Source: Paenibacillus sp. NEAU-GSW1 (GTDB lineage: Bacteria > Bacillota > Bacilli > Paenibacillales > Paenibacillaceae). From it: 62,873 nt of DNA. The number at the start of each line of letters is the position of its first letter. Position 1 is the stretch's first letter. Below, piece after piece: positions 13,498 through 22,543 of this stretch. Made by a program: the position numbers and the translations under genes. Location: assembly GCF_009737085.1 (NCBI RefSeq), contig NZ_WOVL01000031.1, positions 1-62,873 of the forward strand. Direction: 5' to 3'. Under the pieces are notes generated by a model that searched no databases, was not told where the DNA came from, and worked only from the letters and a program-made list of their open reading frames with translations.

Positions 13498-16317
13498 TTA
13501 ATTTTGAACCAACAGCTTCCGAATGTCTTCTATGCCGAGCACCGTTTCAGGTTGGAAGACGGCGGAAGCCGCATAACTGTAAATGCTGGCCAGAAACTGC
13601 TTCCCTTCAGCCGTTTCCGCAATGCGTTCGTCATCCACCGCGCATACGAGCAGCTTGCCTTGCAAGACTTGGCATTCCCAGAGCAAGCCAAGCTTATGGT
13701 TGCGCTCGAAGTTGTCGATGGTTTGTACAATCGGCGACAATCCCCGAGGAGCATCATCCAAAATGACGGACCGCGAATTAGACACGATCGACCACCAGGG
13801 ATAGGTGGAATAGGATTCGGAAGGGAACAGCCGAAGCGCCGGATGCTTGTTGTCGATCAAAAGTCCCATCGTGCCGACCGGAACAGGCTTGTTCATGCTC
13901 TCCGAAATCGAACGGAACATAGGGTAGCACCAGAAATCTGTGGCGTAGAATCCTTCAATGGAATGTGCCAGACGCTCCAAATTCGGAATCAGCACAACGC
14001 TCTCTCCTCTCGCCAGCCTTTCTTCCGTATCGTCACTCCAATCCCGAGCGGTATGTAACCCGGCTGGCTCCGCAGCTGGGATGCTGCGGGGATACATCCA
14101 CAAATCATAACCCTTCTTGATGTCGGTCTGCGCGATCTGCAGAGAGAGAGTCATCTTCGTCATAGCTGTCGCTTCAGGAAGCGCTGCTTCAATATCAGCA
14201 ATGTGGAACACGCCTGCTCCTTCAGCTGAAATGGATACGCTGCCATATGCATGCACTTGCCGCTCGTCGGAAAGCTCCCAGCGAAGAACGCGGGAAATTA
14301 GCGGCTTGCTGCGATAATAGGCTAGCTCGATGCGCGCCTGGAAACACTCGCCTGCGATGTATTGATACTTCGGGAAGCGTGCCAGCAGGACTGCGTCAGA
14401 GCAGTAGGCCTGCCATTCCTCCGAAGAGATGAAGCCCTTCGAATCCATGAAGGCATCCAAAATACCGACGAGAGCAGTGCCTTGCCCGCTGAAATCCTGC
14501 AGGTCCAAAAGCTGAAATCCGGCCAAGCGCTTGGTACGGAAGGCCGCTTCCAGTTCCTCCTTATAGCAAGCGACAGCAAGCTGCCCCGAACTGTGGAAGA
14601 AGGATTCGGCCAAATGAGCCATCCCCTTCTCCTCCAGCCGCTGTTGAAAGACCTCAAAGTTTCTCGCTTTCAACGAGCCTGTATACTTTGCTGTCTCCTT
14701 GAAATTCGGGTAAAAAGCAAATTGGCCGATCTCGTGAGAAACGATCGGTATTTGCGAGACCAGCTCCAGGCTTGCATTGTCCGCCAGCACCGTCCGCGCT
14801 TCCGTTCGGTACTGAATCTGAATCTCCCCGCCCTTCCGCGGTTCTTCGCCATCCAGTTCTTCCCGCGCAGAGGAAGGATGGATTGCTTCATCGTAGTCCT
14901 TCATCGTGTCAGGCGTATCCGTCTGAATATGTCCGAGCGGGGCGTCGCACATCGCATACGAGCCGCGGAAGAGACGTTCTCGCGCAAATCGGACGCCGCA
15001 GAAGAAGTCATCCTCCTCCAGAATTACCGGGACAAACTGAAAATTGTTCGAGCCTTGCGTATACAAGCGGCGGTTGTCGTACGACTTGTATTCTCGTAAA
15101 ATGTCTTTCAGCTTGGCTTTGCTGCCCCAAAGCTCATTCCCGAGCGACATCATAACGAAGGACGGATGGTTGCCATACGCGTCCAGCATCGCATATCCTT
15201 CGCGGATTAAATACTGCTGCTCCTGCTCGTTATGTCTCTCATCGCTTTCGTCCGTAACTGTCCCCCAGAAAGGCAGCTCCGGCTCCATATACATGCCTAG
15301 CATATCTGCGGCAGTAAACGCCGCTTCCGGCGGGCAGCACGTATGAAAGCGATAATGGTTAATGCCGTACGATTGGGCAATACCGAGAATGCTAAGCCAT
15401 TCCTCCACCGTCGTCGGAGCGAACCCGGTCAGCGGGAACAATAGACCGTCATGCTTGCCGCGCAGAAACGTAACTCGCCCGTTAATCGTAAACTTATCCC
15501 CGGCTGATAAAAAGTCCCGCAGGCCAAACGTCGCAAGGTGAACGTCGAGCACATTCCCTTCCCTATCGCATAAACTCAAACTTATTCGATAAAGCGCCGG
15601 GCTCTCTTCGTCCCAAAGAAACGCTTCTTCGCCCAATGGATAATCAATGCTCAGCTCCTCCGAGCTGACGGAATATTGCTTCTGCGGAACGATATGCCGG
15701 TGTTTCACGTTCAGGCTTTCTGCCGCAACAGTAAGCGTCATGCCGTCCAATGATCCAGCTGCCTCCGTGCGAATCGTTACGGACCTGTCCGCTGCATTCG
15801 GGTAAAGCTTGACGTTGCGCAAATGCGTTTCGTTATAAAACTGAAGCTCGATCCTTCCTGTAATCCCGTTCCAGTTGGTCTGCGTGTCGGGAGAGGTAAG
15901 ATGCCCCCCTTTAGTTGGGTAATCGGTATTGTCGACGCGAATGGTGATCAGATGTCTGCCGCTGCCGACATACGGAGTTATATCGTATACGTGCGGGGCC
16001 GACAGGCTGTTTTGAGTGCCAACCTCTTGACCGTCAATCCAAACGGCAGTCACTCTTGTACGCTCAAGGAATAGATTGCAGCATTTCCCTAGAAGCTCTT
16101 TCGGAATGTCGATTTCCCGAGAAAACCAGGCATAGCCTTCATAAGCATACTCATCCGTCAAATGTCCGAGATGGACGGTTTCATTTCTCGTCCCTTTTTT
16201 CGCATATGACGTCGTACCGGGAAGCTGTATCGTATCGCTGAAGGGCAGTTGAAGTCCGCTTTTCCCTTCATCCAGTTGAAAGTTCCACATTCCTTCCAAA
16301 TTTAAATTCGCTAGCAT
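13498..16317 (-). CDS. GH2-family glycosidase (beta-galactosidase / beta-glucuronidase type)
   Basis: The 939-residue protein has no signal peptide and is predicted to be cytoplasmic. It shows the GH2 order: a jelly-roll sugar-binding domain (about 1-160), an immunoglobulin-like domain (about 165-270), and a TIM barrel. The acid/base Glu395 is in SLGNELWG and the probable nucleophile Glu529 in PIVSHEIGQF. The long C-terminal part (about 640-939) is beta-rich and unassigned. Substrate specificity cannot be read from the sequence. The gene diverges from an AraC regulator at 16519, its likely controller. Confidence 0.9.
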   Translation of the reverse strand: MLANLNLEGMWNFQLDEGKSGLQLPFSDTIQLPGTTSYAKKGTRNETVHLGHLTDEYAYEGYAWFSREIDIPKELLGKCCNLFLERTRVTAVWIDGQEVGTQNSLSAPHVYDITPYVGSGRHLITIRVDNTDYPTKGGHLTSPDTQTNWNGITGRIELQFYNETHLRNVKLYPNAADRSVTIRTEAAGSLDGMTLTVAAESLNVKHRHIVPQKQYSVSSEELSIDYPLGEEAFLWDEESPALYRISLSLCDREGNVLDVHLATFGLRDFLSAGDKFTINGRVTFLRGKHDGLLFPLTGFAPTTVEEWLSILGIAQSYGINHYRFHTCCPPEAAFTAADMLGMYMEPELPFWGTVTDESDERHNEQEQQYLIREGYAMLDAYGNHPSFVMMSLGNELWGSKAKLKDILREYKSYDNRRLYTQGSNNFQFVPVILEEDDFFCGVRFARERLFRGSYAMCDAPLGHIQTDTPDTMKDYDEAIHPSSAREELDGEEPRKGGEIQIQYRTEARTVLADNASLELVSQIPIVSHEIGQFAFYPNFKETAKYTGSLKARNFEVFQQRLEEKGMAHLAESFFHSSGQLAVACYKEELEAAFRTKRLAGFQLLDLQDFSGQGTALVGILDAFMDSKGFISSEEWQAYCSDAVLLARFPKYQYIAGECFQARIELAYYRSKPLISRVLRWELSDERQVHAYGSVSISAEGAGVFHIADIEAALPEATAMTKMTLSLQIAQTDIKKGYDLWMYPRSIPAAEPAGLHTARDWSDDTEERLARGESVVLIPNLERLAHSIEGFYATDFWCYPMFRSISESMNKPVPVGTMGLLIDNKHPALRLFPSESYSTYPWWSIVSNSRSVILDDAPRGLSPIVQTIDNFERNHKLGLLWECQVLQGKLLVCAVDDERIAETAEGKQFLASIYSYAASAVFQPETVLGIEDIRKLLVQN

Positions 16318-16479
16318 TCCGCACGTCCTCTCCCATTAACGAATTGAACTATTTTCCTATGCAGCAATAATAAACACAGTTCGCCCGACATGGTTTAAAG
16401 CTTGAACCTATCAGTCGGCTATAGAGAAATAATATATTATATTCGGATTCACCGTACATGGCATCGTACTCACTAATTA

Positions 16480-16488
16480 TGTTATAAT
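16480..16488 (+). promoter_or_regulatory. extended -10 promoter of the AraC gene
   Basis: TGTTATAAT gives an extended -10 element (TG-n-TATAAT) 30 bp before the start codon at 16519. No good -35 is visible, which fits an extended -10 promoter. Confidence 0.5.
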
Positions 16489-16518
16489 GCTAGAAATTCT
16501 GAACAAAGGAGATTGGCC

Positions 16519-17355
16519 ATGATTGAATATTTCCCGCGCAGCAAACAGCATACTGAGCTGCATTTGACTCAATTTGGCGTGGAGGAATGTGCTCCCAGGC
16601 ATCATTTGGGCCCGGCCATTCGAAATCACTATCTGCTTCATTATATTTTGGACGGGGAAGGCATCTTCGAGGCAGGAGGCAACAGCTATAAATTGGGGAA
16701 GGGACAAGGGTTTCTCATCGTTCCCGAAGTCATCTCTTATTATGAAGCCGACCCTTTAAACCCGTGGACTTACTGTTGGTTTGGTTTTAACGGGAATCTG
16801 GCGGAATCGCTGCTCAAGCAAGCAGGCCTAACGATGACGTCGCCAATTCTGCACTTTGACAGAGACGATATTATATACGAGTATATGCAGCTGATGATTG
16901 AATCGAAGGATTACCGCAAAGGATGGGAAACCCGGCTGACTGGGGTGCTCTATATGACGCTGTCGGAGCTTATCGCCCATGGTCCGATAACGCCGCAAAG
17001 CAATAAGGAGAGCCGTGCGGAAAGATACGTTGAGAAAGTGAAGGATTTTATCGAGGTCAATTATACGCAGCACATTTCCGTTGAGGAAATTGCTCATTTC
17101 ATCGGACTCAATCGAAGCTATCTGTGCTCGTTATTCAAACAGCGCATGAATATGAGCATTCAAGAATATTTAATCCGCTATCGGATCAATAAAGCATGCG
17201 AAATGATGGGCACCGCGGAGCTTTCGATCGGTGATATTTCCCGCTCCGTCGGTTACAGCGATCCCCTGCTCTTCTCTAAAATTTTCAAAAAGATAAAAGG
17301 GATCTCCCCTAAACATTACCGAACCGATGCAGCTGAGCAGGAATTAGAGTCATGA
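16519..17355 (+). CDS. AraC-family transcriptional regulator
   Basis: The 278-residue regulator has an N-terminal cupin-like sugar-binding domain (about 1-150; RNHYLLHYILDGEG, KLGKGQGFLIVPEV). Two C-terminal helix-turn-helix motifs follow (about 175-275; ISVEEIAHFIGLNRSYLCSLFK and DISRSVGYSDPLLFSKIFK). The ATG at 16519 is preferred over the in-frame TTG at 16513, because AAAGGAG at 16505-16511 then stands seven nucleotides away. It diverges from the GH2 gene and probably controls it in response to a sugar. Confidence 0.9.
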   Translation: MIEYFPRSKQHTELHLTQFGVEECAPRHHLGPAIRNHYLLHYILDGEGIFEAGGNSYKLGKGQGFLIVPEVISYYEADPLNPWTYCWFGFNGNLAESLLKQAGLTMTSPILHFDRDDIIYEYMQLMIESKDYRKGWETRLTGVLYMTLSELIAHGPITPQSNKESRAERYVEKVKDFIEVNYTQHISVEEIAHFIGLNRSYLCSLFKQRMNMSIQEYLIRYRINKACEMMGTAELSIGDISRSVGYSDPLLFSKIFKKIKGISPKHYRTDAAEQELES

Positions 17356-17413
17356 AAGGCAGGTTGAAAATAATCAGATTGCTTTTATACGCTCAACAAG
17401 TTATGGCTTTTGT

Positions 17414-17989
17414 TTACCTGTTCAAGTCACCAAGCCGCAGTTCATAGAAATACTGCACAATTGGATGCTTCAATTTTATCTTCTCACTCATGTTTAAAAG
17501 CCGCTTTTTCCCAACTCGTCTGTCCACCAATGCTAAAATATTGAATAAGATATCACTGCTCTCTAAGCTCTCCTCTATAGAAACGGATAAAAACTTAGTA
17601 GCAACAACAACAAAGTTTGATTTGCTTAATGATGACTGTGCTGACAAAAGCTCCTTTGCATGTTCAGATATTTTTCTGCCTCTTGCAATTACTTTTAGAC
17701 GTTCCTCCGGAACTAGCCCTTTGGTATCTTTTCTGACCGCTTCAATTTCTTCATTGCTGATAGGAATATCGATATCCGAATCATTCTTAATTTCAAGCTC
17801 CGTCTGGTACCATCTGATTAATGTTGTTGCATCACTCATATTGAATATTTTCTTTTTATCAACCGCAATGTAACAAAGCCCTGCTTTATCAGGTAAATAA
17901 CGGTAGCTTGTTGCAATATATTCGACTCTCCCCAACAATGCAGGACAGAGGAAACTTTCCAATTGTTGCTTCAATTTGCTCCAGGACAT
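17414..17989 (-). CDS. SF0329-family protein of unknown function
   Basis: The 191-residue protein starts MSWSKLKQQLESFLC. It contains GRVEYIATSYRYL, a strand-rich centre and a C-terminal helical region ending HPIVQYFYELRLGDLNR. I recognise the N-terminus (WSKLK, LKGRV-type, TSYR) as that of proteins annotated SF0329 family. ATG 17989 was chosen because CGGAGG lies five nucleotides upstream; the open frame continues 45 codons further but without a start signal. The last 25 codons are duplicated at 60070-60146 as part of a deleted copy. Function is unknown. Confidence 0.7.
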   Translation of the reverse strand: MSWSKLKQQLESFLCPALLGRVEYIATSYRYLPDKAGLCYIAVDKKKIFNMSDATTLIRWYQTELEIKNDSDIDIPISNEEIEAVRKDTKGLVPEERLKVIARGRKISEHAKELLSAQSSLSKSNFVVVATKFLSVSIEESLESSDILFNILALVDRRVGKKRLLNMSEKIKLKHPIVQYFYELRLGDLNR

Positions 17990-18005
17990 GCAATCCTCCG
18001 ATGTT

Positions 18006-18134
18006 CTAAATAATTTCGAGCTGTTCCCTAATAATACGGGCAATCGTATCTTCGTACCCTCTATGGCAACGACTGGATAATGATTTTTGGAAATTTGTTG
18101 CAGATTCAAAAATGACAGTTGCACGATTAATCAT
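18006..18134 (-). CDS. short ORF, possible gene tail before the SF0329 gene
   Basis: A 42-codon frame reads MINRATVIFESATNFQK and ends EDTIARIIREQLEII, stopping 16 nt before the SF0329 start. It is rich in helix-forming residues, but ATG 18134 has no ribosome site. Further upstream AGGAGG leads only to a seven-codon ORF (MTESNFH). Together these suggest a gene with its middle missing, or chance. Confidence 0.3.
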   Translation of the reverse strand: MINRATVIFESATNFQKSLSSRCHRGYEDTIARIIREQLEII

Positions 18135-18499
18135 CGCTTCTGTAGTTCTATCTTTTATAGTAATATTCTAAAATTCCCTTTTCCCTGAAAGTTCAATGAA
18201 AGTTTGATTCAGTCATTTTGTTAAACCTCCTACTTTTTAAACAAATTCTTAAAATTGTTGCATAAGCGACACATCCTCAGATCTATTGGTGTTGATGATT
18301 TTTATTATGATTTAAAATTTAGTTGCAAGCAAATAAAAGTCGATTGGCAGCTAGCTTGGTCTGAAAAAATTAGCCACTTGCTTTCCTCGCATTTCTTTAC
18401 CGATCTTATTTGTTCGCATTGCTGGGCGCTTGAACCTGTGCTTCGTCGTTTTGTATTGTATTTTACTTGCTGCTAAATAAGCGAAGGAAATTAAAGTAA
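18135..18499. other. 365-bp gap with no recognisable gene
   Basis: AT-rich sequence. A plus-strand frame of about 70 codons from 18255 shows no family resemblance and no ribosome site. The third copy of the AAAATTAGCCA repeat lies at 18362-18376. Nothing else is supported. Confidence 0.4.
18362..18376 (-). repeat. near copy 3 of the TGAAAATTAGCCA element
   Basis: TGAAAAAATTAGCCA differs from copies 1 and 2 by an extended A-run. It is intergenic, in the same orientation, about 370 bp before the SF0329 start. Confidence 0.3.
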
Positions 18500-18538
18500 A
18501 ATGGCTCCGCCCTCCTGATTACAAAGGGCGAAGCCATT
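18500..18538 (-). terminator. terminator of the GH43-cohesin-dockerin gene
   Basis: On the minus strand AATGGCT-CGCCCT pairs with AGGGCG-AGCCATT (one mismatch) and is followed by TTACTTT. It lies 22 bp after the stop at 18561. Confidence 0.7.
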
Positions 18539-18560
18539 AGATTATGAGCTAACGGATAAC

Positions 18561-21500
18561 TTATTCGAGAATCTTGGTTGCAATGTACGCAAGATCCACG
18601 ATATCGATCATATTATCGCCGTTCATATCCGCAATCTTGTAGGTTGCCCACTCTGCGCTAGTGGAATCTTTACCGAAGTAGTAAGCGACAATCGCAAGGT
18701 CACCTACGTTGATGCTTCCATCCGTATTGATGTCGGCAGACGCTTCTTTAACAACCGCTTCTCTAAAGGCGTCTACTGCGCTGATAAGTGCGGCAAGAGC
18801 ATTTTCAACTTCAGACTGTGTCACGCTTTCGTTGTCTCTAACAGCTTTTGCCGCATGGATTGCAGCACCGAGTGCATCTTTGGCTGCCTGCGGATATTGT
18901 CCCGGCAGTGTGCCAACTGCTGCTGCGTCGTAGAGGCTCTCAGCATTCGCGATAGCAGCTATCAATGCTGTTTTATCAACAACGACTACAATTTGGCCAA
19001 TTGCTATGTTCACACTGTCAAGTTCCGCCTCAATTACGCTTCCCTCAGGAGCCACGCCGAGACTTGCCTTGGTCAGAGCAATTGTACCGGTTGTATTGTG
19101 AACCCCCGCCTTTGCTTTAAAGGTTAGATTCAGAACCGATGTGCTGGCCCCGGTTACACCTCCAATATTGGCGGCAATAAGCCTAACTTCTCCACTTGTT
19201 GCTTTATCCTCTGTTACGATTTGAATGTCGGTCGTAGCACCTGCCGCACTTACATAATCAAATTTGCTGGAGTCGTAGGTCAGCGTGAGGTCCTCGGCAT
19301 AAACGTTTTGTTCGATATTGTCCAAGCTAACTGCCACTGAGAAGCTGCTGCCTGGATTTACGCTGCTGCTTGCTGAAAGCGCTGCAGTAGGCAATAGCGG
19401 CACAACGGATGGAGTTACCGTTACATTGCTTACCGCTGTTTTATTACCATCTGCTGTTGTCACAGTAATAACTGCATCTCCTGCTGCAATTGCGTTAACA
19501 GTTACACTTGTTGTGCCTGTTGCAGAATCATAAGCTGCGCCACTTACTGTTGCAACACCCGTATCGCTTGAAGCAAAAGTTACTGCTTTGTTTGTTGCAT
19601 CGGCAGGGTTAATAGTTGCAGTAAGTATTTCGTTTGAACCAGCTGTTAAGCTTAGTGTACTCTTGTCAAGCGTTACTCCTGTAACTGCAACACTGTTTGA
19701 AGGCCAGACAGGATCAGTGGCGGCATTGCTTGTGGTTAATAAAATTCGGTCTATAGCAAGACCGTCTTCTCTGCCCCAGAAGTTCAATTCATGTTCGCCG
19801 GCTGTAACATTCAACGTAGCGCCGCCAAACATACCGCCGCCGTTGCCGCTAATATTAGCCCATTTGAATTGACCGAGGCTTACCGCTTCAATGCCGTTTG
19901 TAGTAAATCTATACTGATTATCTAATCCAACGTGGACGGAGTCCGAATCATAACCGGTACTCTTGACAAGAATCCAAACATTGTACGTTCCGGCAGTCGG
20001 AAAATTAATCTTATAACCAAGTTTGGAATTGGCAGCGAGTGAAGCTGCATCCGTAGCTGATGCAGCAAAGCCAGTATTAGGCCCGAACAGCATCGCTTTC
20101 GTGGACTGTCCATCGACTAGAGTCCAAGTATGGTCGCTTATCGTACCGGAGACATAAGCATCGGCTGTGTTTTCAGCCGCTGTTTCCGCCTCAATTGCCA
20201 CGATTGTTGGCGTATTAACGGTTACCGTTATTTGCGCTGTTACAGCGTCTCCTACTGTTCCCTGATAGCTTACAGCAACAGTGGTTGTACCGCTAGCTTT
20301 TGCCGTTATTGTGCCGTTGGAAACTGCTGCGATTTCAGGACTTGGATTGCTGTACGTGGCTTTGCGTGTTACATCTTCGGTGTGTCCGTCAACAAATTCC
20401 GCGGTTACTTTAAATGTGGCTGTTGTTCCAGAATCCAGTGTAACTGCACTATTATCAACTGTAATCTTGTTCACTGTCAGCTCACTGTTCAAATCTTTCA
20501 CAAGCAAATGAAGTGAATCTGTTTGACCGCCGTAACTTACATCGATGCTTGTTGTGCCATAACCGACTCCGGTTATGACTCCGTTATCGATACTTGCAAT
20601 ATCGCTTTCCGCCGGTACGGCATCTGCATCAGCAGTAACATCCGCGCTGGTTCCATCAGCGTAAATGGCTGTAACCAGCATGGTTGCCTCGTTGGCGCCT
20701 GATACAATATCGATCTTATGTTTATCGATTGTTGCGTTAATTGCAACAAGGTCATGGTTCTCGCTCTTTTGGTCGAACTGCCAATAATCTACCTTGACGA
20801 GATTGCCAGTCGATGCTCCTCTGAATACCATATACAGATCATGGACGCCAGCAGCGCCGGAGATGGTTGTTGCTTCTGTCTGCCAGCTATTTTCTCCGCC
20901 GGTGTTGGAAATAGGAACCGTCCCGATCAACGGGCCATCTGCACTGTCAATATGCAGCTCAATGGTTCCGCCGCTGGAACCGCTTGCAATATTGGCCTTA
21001 AATACGCCGGCACCTGCATCCCCAAAATCAACTTGTGACACAGCTGTCCAATCCCCGTCATTAATGTTGCTGACAGCCAGATTAATGCTGCTTACCATAG
21101 CTCCGGGCTCGGTAATCTTTTCAGTCGATATACCTCCGTTCCAGCCTATGGTTTCAGCCTCAACTCTCGTATATGGATCAACATTTTTAATCTGTGGAAC
21201 GCCTGCATAATCGGCAGTAATGTTCTGAATGACTCCATCTTCATCAAAACTTACTTTATTGATATGTGTGTTGCGATACCCGTGCGGTTGCCCGCCCATT
21301 TGCGGCACTGTGCCGCTTTCAGCCATTGCTTTCGCTAGTGTTTGAGCATGGTATGTAATATACCATTCGCCGTTGAATTCAAAAATAGAATGATGGTTGT
21401 TGCCGCCAACACCAAAGAAAGCAGCGGGGTTAGGCAAAAATGTTTTAACATAAGTAAACGGGCCCATCGGGTTGTCACTGACCATATAGGCAATAGCTCC

Positions 21501-22337
21501 CGTAGGAATGTCAGCCGGATGGCCGCTAGAGAAATTTGTGCAATAGGAATAATAGTATTTTCCGTTGTATTTGTGTATGCCTGAATCCTCAAACAGCCAT
21601 GGCGGATTGATCGGTTTAACGGTTCCCTCGCTAGCAGAAAGATCTAAGCTAATCATATCTGCCCCAAGCTTCGCTACACGAGCTGTGCCCGGGTCAGCTT
21701 CTTTCCCCGTCGGAACACCCCCGCCAAAATATAAATATCCGCTTCCATCATCATCTACAAGCACCGCAGGGTCAAATAGCCAAGTAACATTGCTAGCCCC
21801 TGGCGTGCTTCGATTAACTAAAGCCTTTCCAATCGGATCCGTAAACGGTCCAATCGGACTATCCGCGGAAAGTACGCCAATGCCGTTCGCGCTATCTGCG
21901 AAATAAAGAAAAAATTTCTCTTTGCCGTCTATCGTTTTGTGAGCAGCTGACGGTGCCCAGGAGTTATTTGCCCATTTTGCCGCACCTTGTGAACCGGCAG
22001 CAAGTATTTCTCCATGGTCCGTCCAGTTCACCATATCGTCGGACGAAACAACTGTAATCTTATTAATCTGGCTATAGCCGTTGTCCTTAATGGTTCCGTC
22101 AGCATTGTACTCAAATACGTCATTGGTCATGTACACATAAACTCTGCCGTCATACACCATTGCGAACGGATCGGCACCAAACTTTTGCGTAAATAACGGA
22201 TTGGCGTTTCCAGGCGTTTTAGCCAAGGCTGGCGTAAGTGCGGCAGCTGCGTTTGCTGCTCTTTCCATCCCCGGGATTAACGTGAACGCAAGGGCTAAAA
22301 TCATTGTCATCGCTATCCATTTTGTCCAAATTCTCAC
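18561..22337 (-). CDS. secreted GH43 arabinofuranosidase/xylosidase with CBM6, Ig-like, CBM35-like, cohesin and dockerin domains
   Basis: This 1258-residue modular enzyme has a signal peptide (1-30) and a five-blade GH43 domain at 44-385, with base Asp56 (GADPF), Asp189 (FDPAVL) and acid Glu250 (FEDSGIHKYNG). CBM6 spans 390-522, bacterial Ig-like domains 530-614 and 620-708, and a CBM35-like module 712-869. Another Ig-like domain (883-976), a cohesin (983-1114), a FIVAR-like helical linker (1120-1195) and a type-I-like dockerin (1199-1257) complete it. Both dockerin loops are intact: DINTDGSINVGD and DMNGDNMIDIVD. The GH43 part resembles arabinoxylan arabinofuranohydrolases. The start is GTG after AGGAGGAG. 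The gene lies directly downstream of a cohesin-SLH gene. Confidence 0.92.
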   Translation of the reverse strand: MRIWTKWIAMTMILALAFTLIPGMERAANAAAALTPALAKTPGNANPLFTQKFGADPFAMVYDGRVYVYMTNDVFEYNADGTIKDNGYSQINKITVVSSDDMVNWTDHGEILAAGSQGAAKWANNSWAPSAAHKTIDGKEKFFLYFADSANGIGVLSADSPIGPFTDPIGKALVNRSTPGASNVTWLFDPAVLVDDDGSGYLYFGGGVPTGKEADPGTARVAKLGADMISLDLSASEGTVKPINPPWLFEDSGIHKYNGKYYYSYCTNFSSGHPADIPTGAIAYMVSDNPMGPFTYVKTFLPNPAAFFGVGGNNHHSIFEFNGEWYITYHAQTLAKAMAESGTVPQMGGQPHGYRNTHINKVSFDEDGVIQNITADYAGVPQIKNVDPYTRVEAETIGWNGGISTEKITEPGAMVSSINLAVSNINDGDWTAVSQVDFGDAGAGVFKANIASGSSGGTIELHIDSADGPLIGTVPISNTGGENSWQTEATTISGAAGVHDLYMVFRGASTGNLVKVDYWQFDQKSENHDLVAINATIDKHKIDIVSGANEATMLVTAIYADGTSADVTADADAVPAESDIASIDNGVITGVGYGTTSIDVSYGGQTDSLHLLVKDLNSELTVNKITVDNSAVTLDSGTTATFKVTAEFVDGHTEDVTRKATYSNPSPEIAAVSNGTITAKASGTTTVAVSYQGTVGDAVTAQITVTVNTPTIVAIEAETAAENTADAYVSGTISDHTWTLVDGQSTKAMLFGPNTGFAASATDAASLAANSKLGYKINFPTAGTYNVWILVKSTGYDSDSVHVGLDNQYRFTTNGIEAVSLGQFKWANISGNGGGMFGGATLNVTAGEHELNFWGREDGLAIDRILLTTSNAATDPVWPSNSVAVTGVTLDKSTLSLTAGSNEILTATINPADATNKAVTFASSDTGVATVSGAAYDSATGTTSVTVNAIAAGDAVITVTTADGNKTAVSNVTVTPSVVPLLPTAALSASSSVNPGSSFSVAVSLDNIEQNVYAEDLTLTYDSSKFDYVSAAGATTDIQIVTEDKATSGEVRLIAANIGGVTGASTSVLNLTFKAKAGVHNTTGTIALTKASLGVAPEGSVIEAELDSVNIAIGQIVVVVDKTALIAAIANAESLYDAAAVGTLPGQYPQAAKDALGAAIHAAKAVRDNESVTQSEVENALAALISAVDAFREAVVKEASADINTDGSINVGDLAIVAYYFGKDSTSAEWATYKIADMNGDNMIDIVDLAYIATKILE

Positions 22338-22364
22338 TTCAAATCTCCTCCTCTACGAATGGAT

Positions 22365-22415
22365 TCATTGTGGCATTTGACTCTTATTTGACGGGCTGCT
22401 TTCAGCCTCTGGCAA
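22365..22415 (-). CDS. 16-codon leader ORF before the GH43-cohesin-dockerin gene
   Basis: A TTG start at 22415 follows AAAGGAGGTG (22422-22431), a near-perfect match to the 16S anti-SD. It reads MPEAESSPSNKSQMPQ and stops 27 nt before the GH43 start. The transcript also contains a small GGCTG/CAGCC hairpin inside the ORF. The very strong site suggests it is translated and could affect the downstream gene, but a non-coding SD-like sequence is possible. Confidence 0.4.
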   Translation of the reverse strand: MPEAESSPSNKSQMPQ

Positions 22416-22446
22416 CGTAAACACCTCCTTTCATTATTCGTTTGGC

Positions 22447-22481
22447 AATTAACTACTGTGCTATTTATAGCACAGTTAATA
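22447..22481 (-). promoter_or_regulatory. stem-loop between the cohesin-SLH and GH43 genes
   Basis: CTGTGCTA and TAGCACAG pair around a 4-nt AT loop, extended by TTAA/TTAA with a bulge. No T-run follows on the minus strand, so it may be an mRNA-processing or stability hairpin, or an operator, rather than a terminator. Confidence 0.45.
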
Positions 22482-22543
22482 CTAATACAGCTGCAATGTC
22501 CAAGCGGTTCTGATTTGAATCCATCTTATAGCGAAAAGGTCAT

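Noticed and set aside
17990..18124. 45-codon N-terminal extension of the SF0329 gene
   Set aside because: The internal ATG at 17989 has a proper CGGAGG site and matches the family start. The extension has no start signal and overlaps another short frame.
18255..18476. 73-codon plus-strand frame in the gap before the GH43 gene
   Set aside because: No ribosome site, atypical cysteine/histidine-rich composition and no family resemblance.
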